From assembly GCF_025602895.1 (NCBI RefSeq), contig NW_026516442.1, positions 1 to 40,580 on the forward strand: a stretch of 40,580 nucleotides of DNA, given 5' to 3'. A program made the position numbers and the translations under genes. The notes below the pieces were generated by a model. That model saw only the letters and a list, made by a program, of their open reading frames with translations. It was not told the DNA's origin and searched no databases. Origin of the DNA: Polychytrium aggregatum. Taxonomy: Eukaryota; Chytridiomycota; Chytridiomycetes; Polychytriales. Below are positions 22,601 to 36,700 of the stretch, one piece after another (positions within the stretch are counted from its first letter, which is position 1; every line of letters starts with the position of its first letter).

Positions 22601-24211
22601 AAGACAACTCGGAACGAATCGGACTTTGCAGCCTTCAATCGCAAGTTTAAACTGCTGAGCGACTCGAACCAGCAGCTGAAGGAAGAAAACGAGCACCTGA
22701 GGGTCGAGCTCAGGGTAGGGCCACTGATACTGCAGCAATGCCGTGGATATGTGGGGCAGCAAGTGTCCGCACCAAAGATGCAGCTTTGCTGCGACTTGCG
22801 CTCAATCGGGAGTTGCTCTTGGCGGTCAAGCTTCGACCGTTGAATGACTGCTTGTCGCTCGATTGATTTGCATGAGGCTGACGGCTGAATCAAGCGAGTT
22901 GCTGCCCCGACTCACAGCAGAACGCATCCCATTCTCCTTTGTAGCGCTACCAATACGAGGTGGCAACAGACAACTCCGATACGAATGGATATTACCGTAT
23001 GCGGGCGGAGCAGCTGCTCTTTGACAACGAGAGCCTCAAGGTAAGTCCGGTGCAGTTGGATGCAGAGCACGCACCGCCGTCATGGTGTTCACCCGCGTCG
23101 CCCGATCTCGACTGGTCCGTCTCAAATGTTCAGGCACTGTGCGAAGAATACAAGCGCAGACTTGACCAAGAAGGCATATCGTCCGACCCGGGGACTTCGT
23201 CCGGATTCAGCGGCAAGCACCGACCCTCGCTGAGCACCGACCGCTTGCGACAAGGCGACTTTGCCCCGTCGTCGGCAGCGGCTCCGTCCTTCTCCAATTC
23301 GATTGGGAGCAGCGTGGCGATATCGCAAAACGACCGTGCCGCCTTTGATCAAAAGATGAGCCGATACGAGCTGGAGACAATGGAGCCGTACGAGCCCATG
23401 TCTTTGAGTGCACGTCGATTCCTGGTGGACGACCATGCGGGTCTGCCTGCGATGCGATCGGCGTGGTCGGCGTCTGTGGAGCCACCGGCGGTGTATCAAT
23501 CACAGGTGCGACATGCCGGCGGCCCAAGCGGCGAAGGATACAAAAGCCAGCGAGGATACACCACCAACGGGCAGTATCATACCGTCGGTTCGGTTGACGG
23601 TGTGGCGACGGGTCAAAACGAGAGCCAACACTCGACAGGCTCAGGCAATGCCGACGAGCTCACCCGGTCCAAGGCAGACATGCAGCGACACTATGAAGAG
23701 CTTGTGCTCGAGAAGGTGAGACGATTATGGGAAGGAGCATTTGCTGTGCTCGAGGTGTCTGTGTCGATGGCGGCGGCACCTGGATCCGCTATTCCAAGGG
23801 CAGTAGCAGGAACAAGGGCAATCACATGGAGCACATCCACTAATGACGATGGCGATGATGGCGATGATACAATCCGACTCTGTGCTGGTTGGATCCACCT
23901 GGCCTGTACGGCGATGACCACACAACAGCAAAAGGTACGCATGCTCGCCTGCATTGCACTGCGGGAGGACGAATGGAATACGAGCGAGCTCATCGAGTTG
24001 CTGAGGAATCTACCTCCGGCAAAGGATTTACACTGACCGAGGATGCAACGCGATTTCATTCTTGCAGCTGACCCAAGATCTCAGCAAAATCCCGCCAACC
24101 GGCGGATCGGGTGCGATGCGACGGAAGCGCGAAGAGATCGAGAATCGGCTGGACACGGTCGAGAAGGAGATCCAGAGCCTCAAGCGCAAGATCAAAAGCA
24201 CATTTGGATAG
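19674..24211 (+). CDS. Large coiled-coil protein with conserved basic C-terminal block
   Basis: Eight exons: 19674-19935, 20238-20316, 20452-21949, 22187-22277, 22506-22714, 22945-23040, 23134-23715 and 24068-24211, totalling 986 residues. Residues 1-490 are mostly disordered, with an Asp run at each end of the first intron (SDDDDDEG, SSDDDDDLP) and an (AP)n stretch. Residues about 494-760 form a long heptad-rich coiled coil spread over five exons. Residues 760-930 are Ser/Gly-rich. The last 48 residues (LTQDLSKIPPTGG, then a KRKREE-like helix ending in KIKSTFG) look like a short conserved helical motif. The pattern fits a centrosome, spindle-pole or cytoskeletal scaffold, but I cannot name it. 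A TGCTAAC branch point is visible at about 22157, upstream of exon 4. Exon 3 uses the acceptor CACAGAG|C, because the CAG two bases earlier breaks phase. Confidence 0.78.
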
Positions 24212-24841
24212 ACGTGCGGCAATCGGTCCAGATGGACGAGATGGAGGGCTGGTCGTGATGCGACTTTCTTTCAAGGAGGTGGGAAGAGGCGCCCGAAAGG
24301 CTCAGGAAGCCGTGCATATTTGAGTGGCGATGGGCTGACGCTGTCCTTCTCATGAACACGTGTGGTCGATCGTGGTGAAAGCCACCCTGTTTGATGAATG
24401 GCGATGCTTGCGCTGTTCCTGTGCTGGCAGAATGCGGATGCTGGCAATGAACGCTGAAGATGTAGCATGGGATCGGAGAGAGTAAACGGAATGGGACTGA
24501 CATCTTGCTATATTGAGGCAAGGCCGTGGGCGATTGCATAGGATTGCGAATGCCCCATGATATAGCAAAGCGGAACGATCGTACAGAGCGTGGACAACGA
24601 GGCAGCGAGGCGGAAGGAAATAGAACGCAGGCACAACAGGAAGATGGACAGCGAAGAAGAGTGAAACTTGTAGTGGCAAAGGACACAAGGCACTTGGACT
24701 GTGCCTGCTCTAGACAGGCCTGGAGGGAGTTTGCTCTGGGCGCTCTAGTTAAGGTGGCCAGGCATAGGAGTCATGAGATTCAGAGGCCGGTCGCAGATTT
24801 GCAGTCCGAGAAAGGCGGGGGCATTTGATCCCTTCATCGGA
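24212..24841. other. Convergent 3' intergenic region
   Basis: 630 bp between two genes that end towards each other. I see no coding sequence or repeat, only presumed 3' UTRs. Confidence 0.6.
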
Positions 24842-27225
<2,384 letters not shown>

Positions 27226-28976
27226 GGCTGCTTGCAGGAGTGCTGGCTGTGGGCAGATGGAGGCGAGATGGAGGAGACGAGCAGATCGGAGCTGGAACAG
27301 ACGGGAAAGACGCTGGAAAAGTGCAGCAAACTCGGAGCAGGAGTGGATGGATCGGGAGTTGCGACAGATGAAACAAAACCAGACCAGTCCAGACCAGACC
27401 AAACCAGACCAAACCAGACCAAAACAAGACCAGCACAGGCTGAACAAGACAAGACAAGACAACGACGGCTTTCAGGGCACCACGACGGGAATGGACGTCA
27501 GGGCCGCCGGCGGTGGTGGCGGAGGGGACGGCCCAAGGAAGGGGCGCGCCGCGCGGCAGGGATATTGCGCGCGCGTCGGTGCGCGTCTGCTCGCGGCTGT
27601 GCAACACTGTGCAACGGCATGTAACATTGGCTCGGCTGCCCAGTTGGCCGTGCTGTCTGAGTGCCGAGGGATTGCTGCGACCGCGGGCTGGTGTGTTGCA
27701 GTGGCGGTCGGAGCGCCGTCTGTCCGCAATGCCCTCTGCTTGCCCTTGGCTGCCGTGTTCGTGGCTGCCGTGCCCCATCGGCACATCTTCGTCGCCGGAA
27801 CATGGCTGCTTACATCGGTCCGGCCTGGCTTCTGTTTTGGTTGGCTGGTGCCCTGTTGCGCGACGCCTTGCTTTTCTTCTTGTGGCTGATTCCCGCCGAG
27901 CGAGTCACGCTGCCCTCTGTGCATCGCAGAGCGAAACGTCGCGTCACGCCAGGCCAGGAGAAATCCACATCGCGCGGAATTGAGCGGAACTGTGATCCCA
28001 CGGCAGCGATCATGAACCCGAAGCTCGCCAACAATGAATGGTTGCCCCCCCCCTCGATGAAGCCGGGCATGTTGCGACCAACGCCCTCCCAATCGCTGCA
28101 TCCCTCTCGGATTCGAGATGTCGCGGAAACGCCTCCATCACATATTGCCACAAGTTATGCCGGCCACTCCATCGAGTCGCTGGGGCCATGCGAGCCGCCA
28201 CTGGATCCCACGACGCAGCAAAGTATCACGCACGTTCCAAGTACCACACCCTGCCGTTGCCATGTACGTGGTTGCTGCGAGGACGAAGCGTCTCTCAGAC
28301 ATGGAGACATGTGCACCGATTCCGGTCCGTACGAAGCGAAGGGTACCGTCGTCGATCGATTTGCATCTCCAAACGCAATATTCGGCGATATCGCGACATT
28401 AGCTCAGCTCACGACGTCCCAAGCACCAGACGAAATCAATAGGACTATTGCGGCTGAAGCCCCTCACGCAACCACGCATGCTGACGACATCCTGTTTGTG
28501 GCGTGATTGGGGGAAAGATAGAGTTGCAGCACAAAACGCAGGTTCCGGCCCTCAAAGCGGGGTCTCGCCTTTGTCAGGGTGCACTGATGATTTCACACGA
28601 GTCGATGGATAGTTCTGTCTCGGCACCCATATGGACCCGGCTCCACTATAGACCCCTGGAAACGTGTCGACACAATCACAGGCAGGGCGATGTCAGGATT
28701 GCGTCGAATGCGACAGCGCACTGGTGACGATACACCATCATATATGTCGACCATGGCAAGACCCGCAGATATCGGGCGCTTATAGCCGCTGTCGTTTTCC
28801 GGCCGCAGCCCGTCGGCAGCATCAAGCTTCGAGGTGGACTCTGCACCATCCACTCTCCGCGTGGGCCTGTAGTCGTCTCTGCTCCAGCTCAACTGAAACG
28901 TGCTCACCAGCATCGCTTCTGCTGCTACCCAACTTACAGTGGACGATTCATCCTGCCAAAGCATCGACTGCCCTGA
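27226..28976. other. Divergent intergenic region
   Basis: 1.75 kb between the polyQ membrane protein gene and the multi-pass protein gene. A CCAGACCAAA-type tandem repeat lies at about 27380-27425, and a GCGCGC-rich patch near 27545-27590. One open frame at 27802-28506 has a hydrophobic start but no other sign of being a gene. I see no supported gene. Confidence 0.55.
27380..27425. repeat. CCAGACCAAA-type tandem repeat
   Basis: About four to five imperfect copies of a 10-bp CCAGACCAAA/CCAGACCAGT unit upstream of the polyQ gene. Read on the minus strand it gives the artificial Leu-Val-Trp-Ser-Gly repeats of the upstream frame extension. Confidence 0.85.
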
Positions 28977-31069
28977 ATGAAGCCGCCTGTACAAACCAAC
29001 CACAAACTGTCGGCGTCGTCGAGCGCGATGACCCTTGATGGCATCAAACAGCTGGCCGACCTCAAATCAGCCTACTCGCTGCAGGACCTGGCCGGCAAGG
29101 GAGAGCAAGTCCACATGGGATCTGGTCCGCGTTGGAAGACCCTGACCGAGATTCGCTTTCGTCGATCGGATCTGCGACAGATCTGGAGATGCCTTTTGCC
29201 CTTCCTGGCCGCTCTCATGTTCTTTGCGCTCTTTGCCGTGGTCCCGAGCTTCTTTCGCAATGGCATACCCAAGTGCACCCTGGACCAAGCGTGTTCGCTC
29301 AGCGAGAGCATGATCTACATCCTCAGCCTCATACCCGTTTACATCGGCCTGACGGGGTAGGTCATATATAGATGAGTCCGTGGCTTCGGCACCATGGCTT
29401 CAATGATCGTGACAGTCGTCAAAGGTACCGAGTTGCATCCGAATCCACTGACACCGGCTCTCGCACAGCAACGCCTTCACATTGAGCTCGTTCAAGGCCG
29501 TCTACCACAAGCTCGGAACACCTTTGCTATTCGCCATCCCCTCGATCGCCGTTGTCGTCGTTGTGACCCTGTGGATTCCTTTTCGAACATCCCTCCTCCA
29601 GTCGTTCTTTACTCTGTTTCTGTTTTCGTTCATCGTGCAGTTTCTCCTGGTTTTGAACGTCTATCTGCATCGCGTTCCCTTCTACACTGGCTTCATGATA
29701 CTCCAGCCGCTCTTTACCGGATACTTTATGTGTTTTATCATTATCGTTCTGGTCTATGGGCTCGGATACGGCAACTTTATGAGCTATGCGCACAGCTCTG
29801 ATTCCGACACTCTGGCGTCGCTTGGCCTCATCGGTGCTCCTGTGATTGTGGCCCTGTGTGAGGCCATCATCTTTGTTGCCTACGAAAAGACTTGGGAGGC
29901 TCTCGATGCCCATCTCAGCAAAGTGACCGATCCGCGCCTGCAGTTCCAGCTCTTGCACGGCTGCGATCCGACTGTCGATCAGCTGCGAGAGCACAAGCAT
30001 GTCGTCCTCGACCATCGGTACTTTTGGAAGCCACACAACATTGCCGTTCTGTATGCCTTCATGGCTGCCCAAACACAGGTGGTGTAGGTTGTCCTCTGCA
30101 GTGGTTTATCTGCTACCGCATGGCGAGTAAACGGCCGATGGCGAACTGACATTGATTTGCAATCATCACTGTGCAGGGGCTGTCGTTCATTTTGCTGATT
30201 GCCTCGATGAACGACTCGCCGTTCGCATTTGTCATGAACATGACGCTGACCGTCATCCTCGACGGTAAGCCCCTCGCAGCGATTCGGGGCCATGAACGCG
30301 CACTCGCGGCAGCGGAGCAAATTGCGGCACTGGCTCTCGCCGGCGACAGGCAGTGAATGCTAGTACTAAGAGCGCATGTCGTCGATTGTGTCATGTAGTG
30401 CTCGCAAGAACAAACGTCAATCTGGTCCTGATGCGCCCGTTCAAACGGGTTCTCCCGCGCTCTATCGGCGAGGAGTCTGTCATGCGCGCCATGTATATGG
30501 TATGGCGTGGTGTAGTGTGGATGGCGAGGAGGGTGTGGGCGATGAGGATCTGGTGCCGTTGACTATCTGGGTATCCAGACGACCAAACTCCAGCAGCATC
30601 ACCAAACCGGGATCGCCGTGCCTGGTAGAGCTCACACGCTTCTCGACAGGGAACCAAGATCGTCTCGGATTACTACTGCATCATGCATCTGGTCTTTATG
30701 AATGTGACCAACTATTCAATATACTATACGGTGAGTGCAGCATGGCCGAGATCGACAGCGACAACCACCACATTCGCTGACTGCGAGGCGACTCTGCAAC
30801 AGGCATTCGAGTGCAATGTCGAGCACAATGTGTGTGAGTTTTTCAAACCCGAGCCCTGGCAGTGGGCTGGGCTCATCCTGATGAACGTCGTGGCCACGGT
30901 GTTGACCGACACCATCGGGAACCGGCTGAACGGGTGCCCGGGATACCTCTATATCTACTCTCCACCGTCGGTCGCATTCTGGAGACACTTTTCATCGTTT
31001 GGTTATGCCGGTGGTGGGGTCTTTGTCGGGGCAATATTGATGCTTCCCTGGAGCGGTGCCAGAGGATAA
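28977..31069 (+). CDS. Multi-pass membrane protein of unknown family (about ten helices)
   Basis: Six exons: 28977-29356, 29469-30078, 30177-30264, 30399-30499, 30650-30730 and 30803-31069, giving 508 residues. The start is fixed by an in-frame TGA immediately upstream. A soluble N-terminus of about 70 residues is followed by hydrophobic segments near 73-92, 112-128, 145-166, 170-193, 203-227, 243-263, 320-345, 350-370, 405-420 and 440-460. A hydrophilic loop (about 264-318) lies after the sixth segment, so a 6+4 arrangement is likely. I recognise no transporter or receptor signature. The exon at 30399-30499 is needed to keep phase and would be easily missed. The 3' end is uncertain: the last exon has a second open frame ending near 31077 with its own hydrophobic stretch, so an undetected intron could change the C-terminus. 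Confidence 0.65.
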
Positions 31070-31274
31070 AGCCCTGAGTGGCGGTGCGCTTTATTGCCAA
31101 TGAGGTCTGCTCGAGCAATGGGCCGGAGACGATACATGCAACCGGATCACACAGACAACCGGAGTAAACAGGCTGGAAAATGGCTTCAAACAAAGTCATG
31201 GTGCGGCCATGAACATCATCAACTTAGACCCGGTATCCATACGCCGATGGCAAGTGCTTCCAGTCTCGGATCGA

Positions 31275-33344
31275 TCACTGAATCGTGCACTTGATGCCGC
31301 CGGCACCCCTTCCAGCAGGCGCTGTTCGAGGAGCAAATGCAACGTGCGTGGCCTTGCTGACAGGAGCGGAGGCGGCGGAGACTTCAATGTCGGCGGATGG
31401 ACCATTGGTCGCAGCGGTCAGGGTCGAGTTGGTCACATTGGCGGCAGAAGCGGGCCCATCCCCGTTGGCAACGGCCGGTTTCTCGGCAGCAACGGCCTCG
31501 GCAATCTGTCTCGGCGACATGCCGTTCGACAGGAGCAAGCCAGGCTGGAAATGCACGCCAAACTCAGACTGGATGTGCTCGGAAAGCTGGTCCACCTGAA
31601 CGAGATTGAAGCCGCAGCTGGCAAAGTAAAAATCGCGGCCACTGAGACGGGGTGCGTCCAGAAGCTCAGCCGCGACGATCGAAACCTTCCAGGCAACCGG
31701 CTCACTCTCCATATCAAGCAACGGATATTCCACAAACCGGCCCTCGCTCTCGGCTTGGGCAGCGACTTTGTTGAGAGTCTTGCGGTCCTTCTTGCCAGCA
31801 TCGTTGTAAGGCATCTCGGGAAGCTCAATGACGTTGTGGATAGTGACATTAGAAAATTCGTTTGCAGCCAGCACCTTGAAGGTCTCGTCGAGAACTTGCT
31901 TGCCCGTCATTTGCCCGACATATTCGGGCTTGAGCGCATACAGAAGGACGATGTGGGTGCTTGAAGTCGAGGTCACGAAGCTGTCCTTGAAAAACGCATT
32001 CATGCCCAGTAAGATCTTCTCCTCAAGCACATCGAGATCAGCAAAGTACAGGTTGATCTTGAGCGTGCGGCCGGTTCTGCCGATGACGGTAAAATGACGG
32101 TCGTCGATGATCTCCGCCACGTCGGAAGTGCAGACCCTCGGCCTGCCGTCCTGCAGAAAGTTGAACGACGCCAACTTGGAAGTGTCGGCAGTCACTGCCT
32201 TGAACTCGGCGGTGTTGCGGCAGCGATGATCCGGCGAGACCGCAAAGCACAGGATGCCCTTCTTGGCATCCGCCGGAAGTTCGTTGCCGTCTTCGTCGAG
32301 GAGCGCAAGCTTGCAGAGCGGATTGTCGACATGATACACAATCAACTCTGGGGCCGGTGCGGAGGACGGGATGATCATGGTATTGAAGGCACCGAGCGTG
32401 GCGCACTCGGTGGAGGAGTACAGGCAGCGAAACTCGGCGTTGGGCATGACGTTCTTGGCAGCTGTGATGAGCGCAGGCGTAATGAGCTCGCCGGCAATGT
32501 AGTACGTCTCGACGCTGGACCAGACCTCTCCGTGCGCTTGAGCGTACGATAGGAGGAGGCGGAGGTATGACGGCGAGCTCAACGTCAGAGCCGCGCCGTT
32601 TCTGAGCATCTCGGCAACGCGGGCCGTTCGGGTCGAGCTGTCGGCAGTTGGCTTGGAGAGCCAAATGGTGGAGAGATTTCGCGTCATGGCGACAACCATT
32701 GCGGTGCTCGTTCCGAACGAGGGCGAGGCCACTATGGCACAGGACTTGAGCTCGTTGCCATTCAGCAAAGACATGCGGCGCGGGGCGCGAGTGGTGGAGA
32801 TATTAACGGACTTTGGGACACCCGTCGAGCCGGAGGTGTGGCAAACGGCGGTGACCTCGGGAATATGCTCGGGGCAGAGCGATCGATCGGCTGGGACAGG
32901 GACCACCGAGATGGCCGCTCGGACGCTGGGCAGGTCGACGAGGGCTACCCCAGTGATATCTCCAGGGTGGACGGCTCCGTGGAGGACAAAATTGATACCG
33001 AGGCGCTCGCAGACGGTTTCGCGGACGGAGCGGGTCCAGCCCGGGCCAAAGGTGACTGGAACCTTGCCAAGGAGCCAGAGTGAGTACGCGGCGACGGGCC
33101 AGTTGCTATCGGTGTCGACGTAGATGCCGACGTTGTCGCCGGACTGGTGCCAGCCGGGCTGGTCCTTCAGGTATTTGGCGACGGCCCAGCAGAGGTCCCA
33201 GAGCTGCTTGAAGGACATGATTTCGGGCGTGTCGTTCTCGGTGGTGCGAATGGCGGGAAAGTCGGGGATCTGCTGGACGGCCTCGACAAAATCCAGGGAG
33301 GGATGCAGGCCCATCTCCTGTGGAGGGATACTTGGATTGATCAT
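31275..33344 (-). CDS. Adenylation-carrier protein without reductase domain (adenylate-forming reductase paralogue)
   Basis: An intronless frame of 689 residues. The start at 33344 is chosen because the N-terminus then aligns with the upstream paralogue; the frame itself extends 94 codons further. The ANL-type adenylation domain (about 1-530) has the phosphate loop HTSGSTGVPKS (about 169-179), the SSTE motif (about 330), the conserved Asp in RVCTSD, and the catalytic Lys in NDAGKKDRKTL. A carrier-like domain follows (about 565-620, ending FQPGLLLSNGMSPRQIAEAV), then an Ala/Ser/Thr-rich tail and a stop. At the phosphopantetheine site the sequence is CGFNLVQV (F579-N580-L581), while the paralogue has GFDSLSV, so the attachment serine is Leu. 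No thioester-reductase domain follows. It may activate an acid or act in trans, or be degenerating; its substrate cannot be read from the sequence. Confidence 0.85.
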   Translation of the reverse strand: MINPSIPPQEMGLHPSLDFVEAVQQIPDFPAIRTTENDTPEIMSFKQLWDLCWAVAKYLKDQPGWHQSGDNVGIYVDTDSNWPVAAYSLWLLGKVPVTFGPGWTRSVRETVCERLGINFVLHGAVHPGDITGVALVDLPSVRAAISVVPVPADRSLCPEHIPEVTAVCHTSGSTGVPKSVNISTTRAPRRMSLLNGNELKSCAIVASPSFGTSTAMVVAMTRNLSTIWLSKPTADSSTRTARVAEMLRNGAALTLSSPSYLRLLLSYAQAHGEVWSSVETYYIAGELITPALITAAKNVMPNAEFRCLYSSTECATLGAFNTMIIPSSAPAPELIVYHVDNPLCKLALLDEDGNELPADAKKGILCFAVSPDHRCRNTAEFKAVTADTSKLASFNFLQDGRPRVCTSDVAEIIDDRHFTVIGRTGRTLKINLYFADLDVLEEKILLGMNAFFKDSFVTSTSSTHIVLLYALKPEYVGQMTGKQVLDETFKVLAANEFSNVTIHNVIELPEMPYNDAGKKDRKTLNKVAAQAESEGRFVEYPLLDMESEPVAWKVSIVAAELLDAPRLSGRDFYFASCGFNLVQVDQLSEHIQSEFGVHFQPGLLLSNGMSPRQIAEAVAAEKPAVANGDGPASAANVTNSTLTAATNGPSADIEVSAASAPVSKATHVAFAPRTAPAGRGAGGIKCTIQ

Positions 33345-33785
33345 GGCGTTTGTACTTGCGGATTGGAATCGAAGGAATATGCCTGGGGTTGGTGCCGCCG
33401 TTGTTGAGCCCGGCCAGAGGAATGAGATCGAGCAGAGGAGAAGCGACGGAAGCAGGAGAAGCGAGGGAATAGCGCAGGCAGGGCGGGATCGAGGAAGCCG
33501 CCGCGATGGCGCCCGATGGAAGGCAACGCAGCTTGTTCTTCGGGTCACCGGAACCCTGTGGACCAGTCCCCATGCAGCAAAAATCGCGGTCCTGGCGCAC
33601 GAGCCCATGCTGCGCATACAGAGCACACTGGTCGCGTGCAGTGGATGAGCCTCGTGCAGTGGATGTATTCAGACTCTGCTGTGTGTGTGCTTCTCGAGAA
33701 GCATGCATCCATGCAGTTGAATGTCAGGCGAGGCGTTATCGGATGCACCGGCCAACAGGGATCCCGCTGGAGCCGTGGAAGTGGG
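33345..33785. other. Spacer between the two adenylate-forming enzyme genes
   Basis: 441 bp between the stop of the upstream A-T-R gene and the start of the A-T gene, both on the minus strand. The reading frame of the A-T gene stays open through about 280 bp of it, but that extension has no counterpart in the paralogue. It should hold the A-T gene's promoter. I see no other feature. Confidence 0.6.
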
Positions 33786-36700
33786 TCAGGCCGTGCGACC
33801 CGTGCGAGTGAAAATGCTCACTTCGGGATACTCATCCTCGAGCTCGACGGCGGGGTGCTTGGGCTCTGGGAAATAGTGGCAGCGATGGAGGTTGAGCAGA
33901 CACTTGCCAACGATGAGCTCGACAGGGGGAGGCGCGGCAGGATAGATCGATTTGGTGTTTGTGTTGTCGATCTTGATGGCCATGCTCATCATCAAGTGCA
34001 TGAGCGGGAACACCACGCTGGTCTTGAGCAGGGGCTCGGCGCTGAGGAGATTTCGGAACTGCTCACGAGACTCGAACAGGATCGGCCAGCCGTATGCATT
34101 GACCATGTCAAAGAGCCGCTTTTCGCCGATGACGCTGAGGTACGAGACGGGTGAATGGTATCAGTGTCATGACGACATGTGCGTGCTGCCCCTGCCTCTG
34201 ACCTCTGCCATTCGACTCATGTGTTGGCATTCTCGGCGTATGCCTTCGCCCAGCCATAGCCTGCAGCTCATCCATCGCTATGTACCTGTGCTCCGGATCG
34301 CTGACATGGAACACAAACTTGGACAGAGCCTTCTCCGAGCCGGCAATCTCGGCAATGATTGCAGCCACGCGATCGACTGGATCCATGGCGATGGTTATCG
34401 GCGACCCGTGCACGGGAGCGATGCCGATATGGATGCAAGTTTTGACATATCGCCAGAGGTAGTCGTCGGCGTTGCACACTGCAGATGTCAAAGTGAGTGT
34501 GAGCAAATGCAGATGCGGGTGAGACAGACTGAGAATGCAAGGAGTGTTCCGACATCATTGGGTTGGTGCGCTGCTCACCTCCGAATGTGCTATCGCCAGC
34601 AATGATGGCTGGTCGGATGATCGTTGCAGGCACTCCCCTCGATCGAGCCTTGTTGATCAGCTGCTCGGCGACCCACTTGGTCTGTGCGTAGCCGCCCGGG
34701 ATGTTCCATGTGGAGTGGATCTTCTCGACGAGTGGTTCGTCGGCATTCTTGGCCATCGGGACCGTGCCGATGGTCGAGATGTAGTGCAGTGCTTTCAAAT
34801 GGTGGGTGGTGGCAAGTCGCAACGCTGTGGCCGTGCCGAGGACGTTCGGGCCCTTGAGTCGCTCGTAGTCGAACATCCAATGAACCTCTGCGCCGCAGTG
34901 GATGATGACATCTGACTTTTCGCAAATGTCGCTCCATCGCTCGTCGGTAAGCCCCCATTTATCCAGCGACAGGTCACCACAAATGGATACAAATCGATCC
35001 TCGACATCGTACCATGGGTTGCCATTGTTCCTGGAGGCGATCACGAACATGCTTGACTTTTCAAAGTTGCGGCGGTGGGCGTGCTGCTCATCGTCGGCTC
35101 TGATGACACAGTAGATCGTGGCATTGGGGAACCTGTTGGCTACGTTGAACTTTAGGAATGTTCCGAGAAACCCCGTGGCGCCGGTGACGACCACTCCACG
35201 GACATCTCGGGGCTCTCGGAAAATGAATGGATCCAGACCATCGGCTGTCACGCTCGCATCATCGAGCTTGGCGGCCTCCTGAGCCAGGTCGACGGTCGGG
35301 GGCAGGAACGGCTTGTTGTGGATGATGTCTAAGGCGATGTGCGAGATGTCGCTGGGGGTCATGCCATTAGAGAACAGAATCATGGGCGAAATCTCAACAT
35401 GGATTTCATCCTTTATCGCCAAGGCCAGACGGGTGACGCTCAGCGAGTCGAATCCGACACCAGCTATGTAGTAGTCCCGGCCGTCGAGAGCAGGATTGTC
35501 GAGAATCTCGCTGCCGAGCTGCGAGATTTTGAGGGCGATTCGTGACTGGATAGAGTCGTCGCGAGGGACCAAGGGGTACTCGACGGCATGGCTGTACTGA
35601 TCGACATTCTCTGCGATGTGCTTGAGCTTCTTGAGGTCGCGCTTGCCCGAGTCGTTGAAGGGGAACTCTTGAACTTCAAAGCAGTTGTGGATCGGGAACT
35701 TGGACATGTTTTTGACGGTGAGGAGGTCCTCAACCCATTGGATCACCAATGCGGATGACTGTTGGAGGGGCGCATCCTTCTGGCGGACGTAGAGCATCAC
35801 GACCTTCTTCTCGGAGGTTTGGATGAAGACACAGTCTTTGAACTGCTTTCCGAGGTGTTCGTAGACAAGCTCCTCGATGGCGTTGAGGTCGACGTAGACG
35901 CCGTTGACCTTGATCTTTTGATCGAATCTGGTTGGCACGAAGGGTGCGGAGTGAGTGATGGGGACTCGAGAGACGAGGCGACGTTTACTCTGGGATCAAG
36001 CCTGCAGAACGCCGTCGACCTCACCTTCCGACGACAGTGAAGGTCTTCTCGCCCACCATCTCGACCCAGTCCATGGTGCAGACACGAGGCGAGCCATCGT
36101 CGAGGAAACCAAACGAAGCGATCTTGTCATTGGTGTTGGCCTTGACAAAGTTGAAGTGGTTCTTGACAGGGTGGTCCTTGTGGACGGCAAAGACAAGGAT
36201 ACCACTCTTTGAGACGCCTGGGTCGACGGCGTTGCCCTCCTCGTCAAAGAGGAGGCATCGGACTTGGGGATGCGGCAGCTTGTAGATGAGTTTCTCTGGA
36301 ACCTCGTCGTGTGGCTGGAGTGAGGTGTAGCAAAATGCCTGGAGGATACCGGTCTGGGAGGCAATCAGCACGTCAGTGTCTGTGGCATCGCGCATCGCGA
36401 TTAGCGCACCGAAGCCACAGTACCTCGCTAGATCCATAACTCGACACGATCTCGGCATTTGGGAATGCACGCCGAGTCATCTTGAGCACGCTGGGCGGGA
36501 TGAGCTCGGAGCCAAGTCCGATCTTCTTTGCCTCCTCCCACCTGGCGTCCGAAGTCACAGAAAGTGCGACCCCGATGACTGTTTTCATGAAAGAGGGAGT
36601 CTGATCATCACAAAGCCGCCATTAGTTGCTGTCGAGCGGTGGCTTGGCCCTTCCAGTTGTCCACTTACCAAGTAGATATTCTTCAACCCGTCGTCCAGCA

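Noticed and set aside
27802..28506. Possible small gene with a hydrophobic N-terminus (MAAYIGPAWLLFWLAGALL)
   Set aside because: Only the first 35 residues look structured; the rest has random composition and no splice or family evidence.
33345..33626. N-terminal extension of the A-T protein as a mitochondrial or secretory signal
   Set aside because: The frame is open and has Arg-rich and Leu-rich stretches, but nothing similar precedes the paralogue and the ATG at 33344 aligns with the family start. I treat the extension as untranslated; a transcript start site would settle it.
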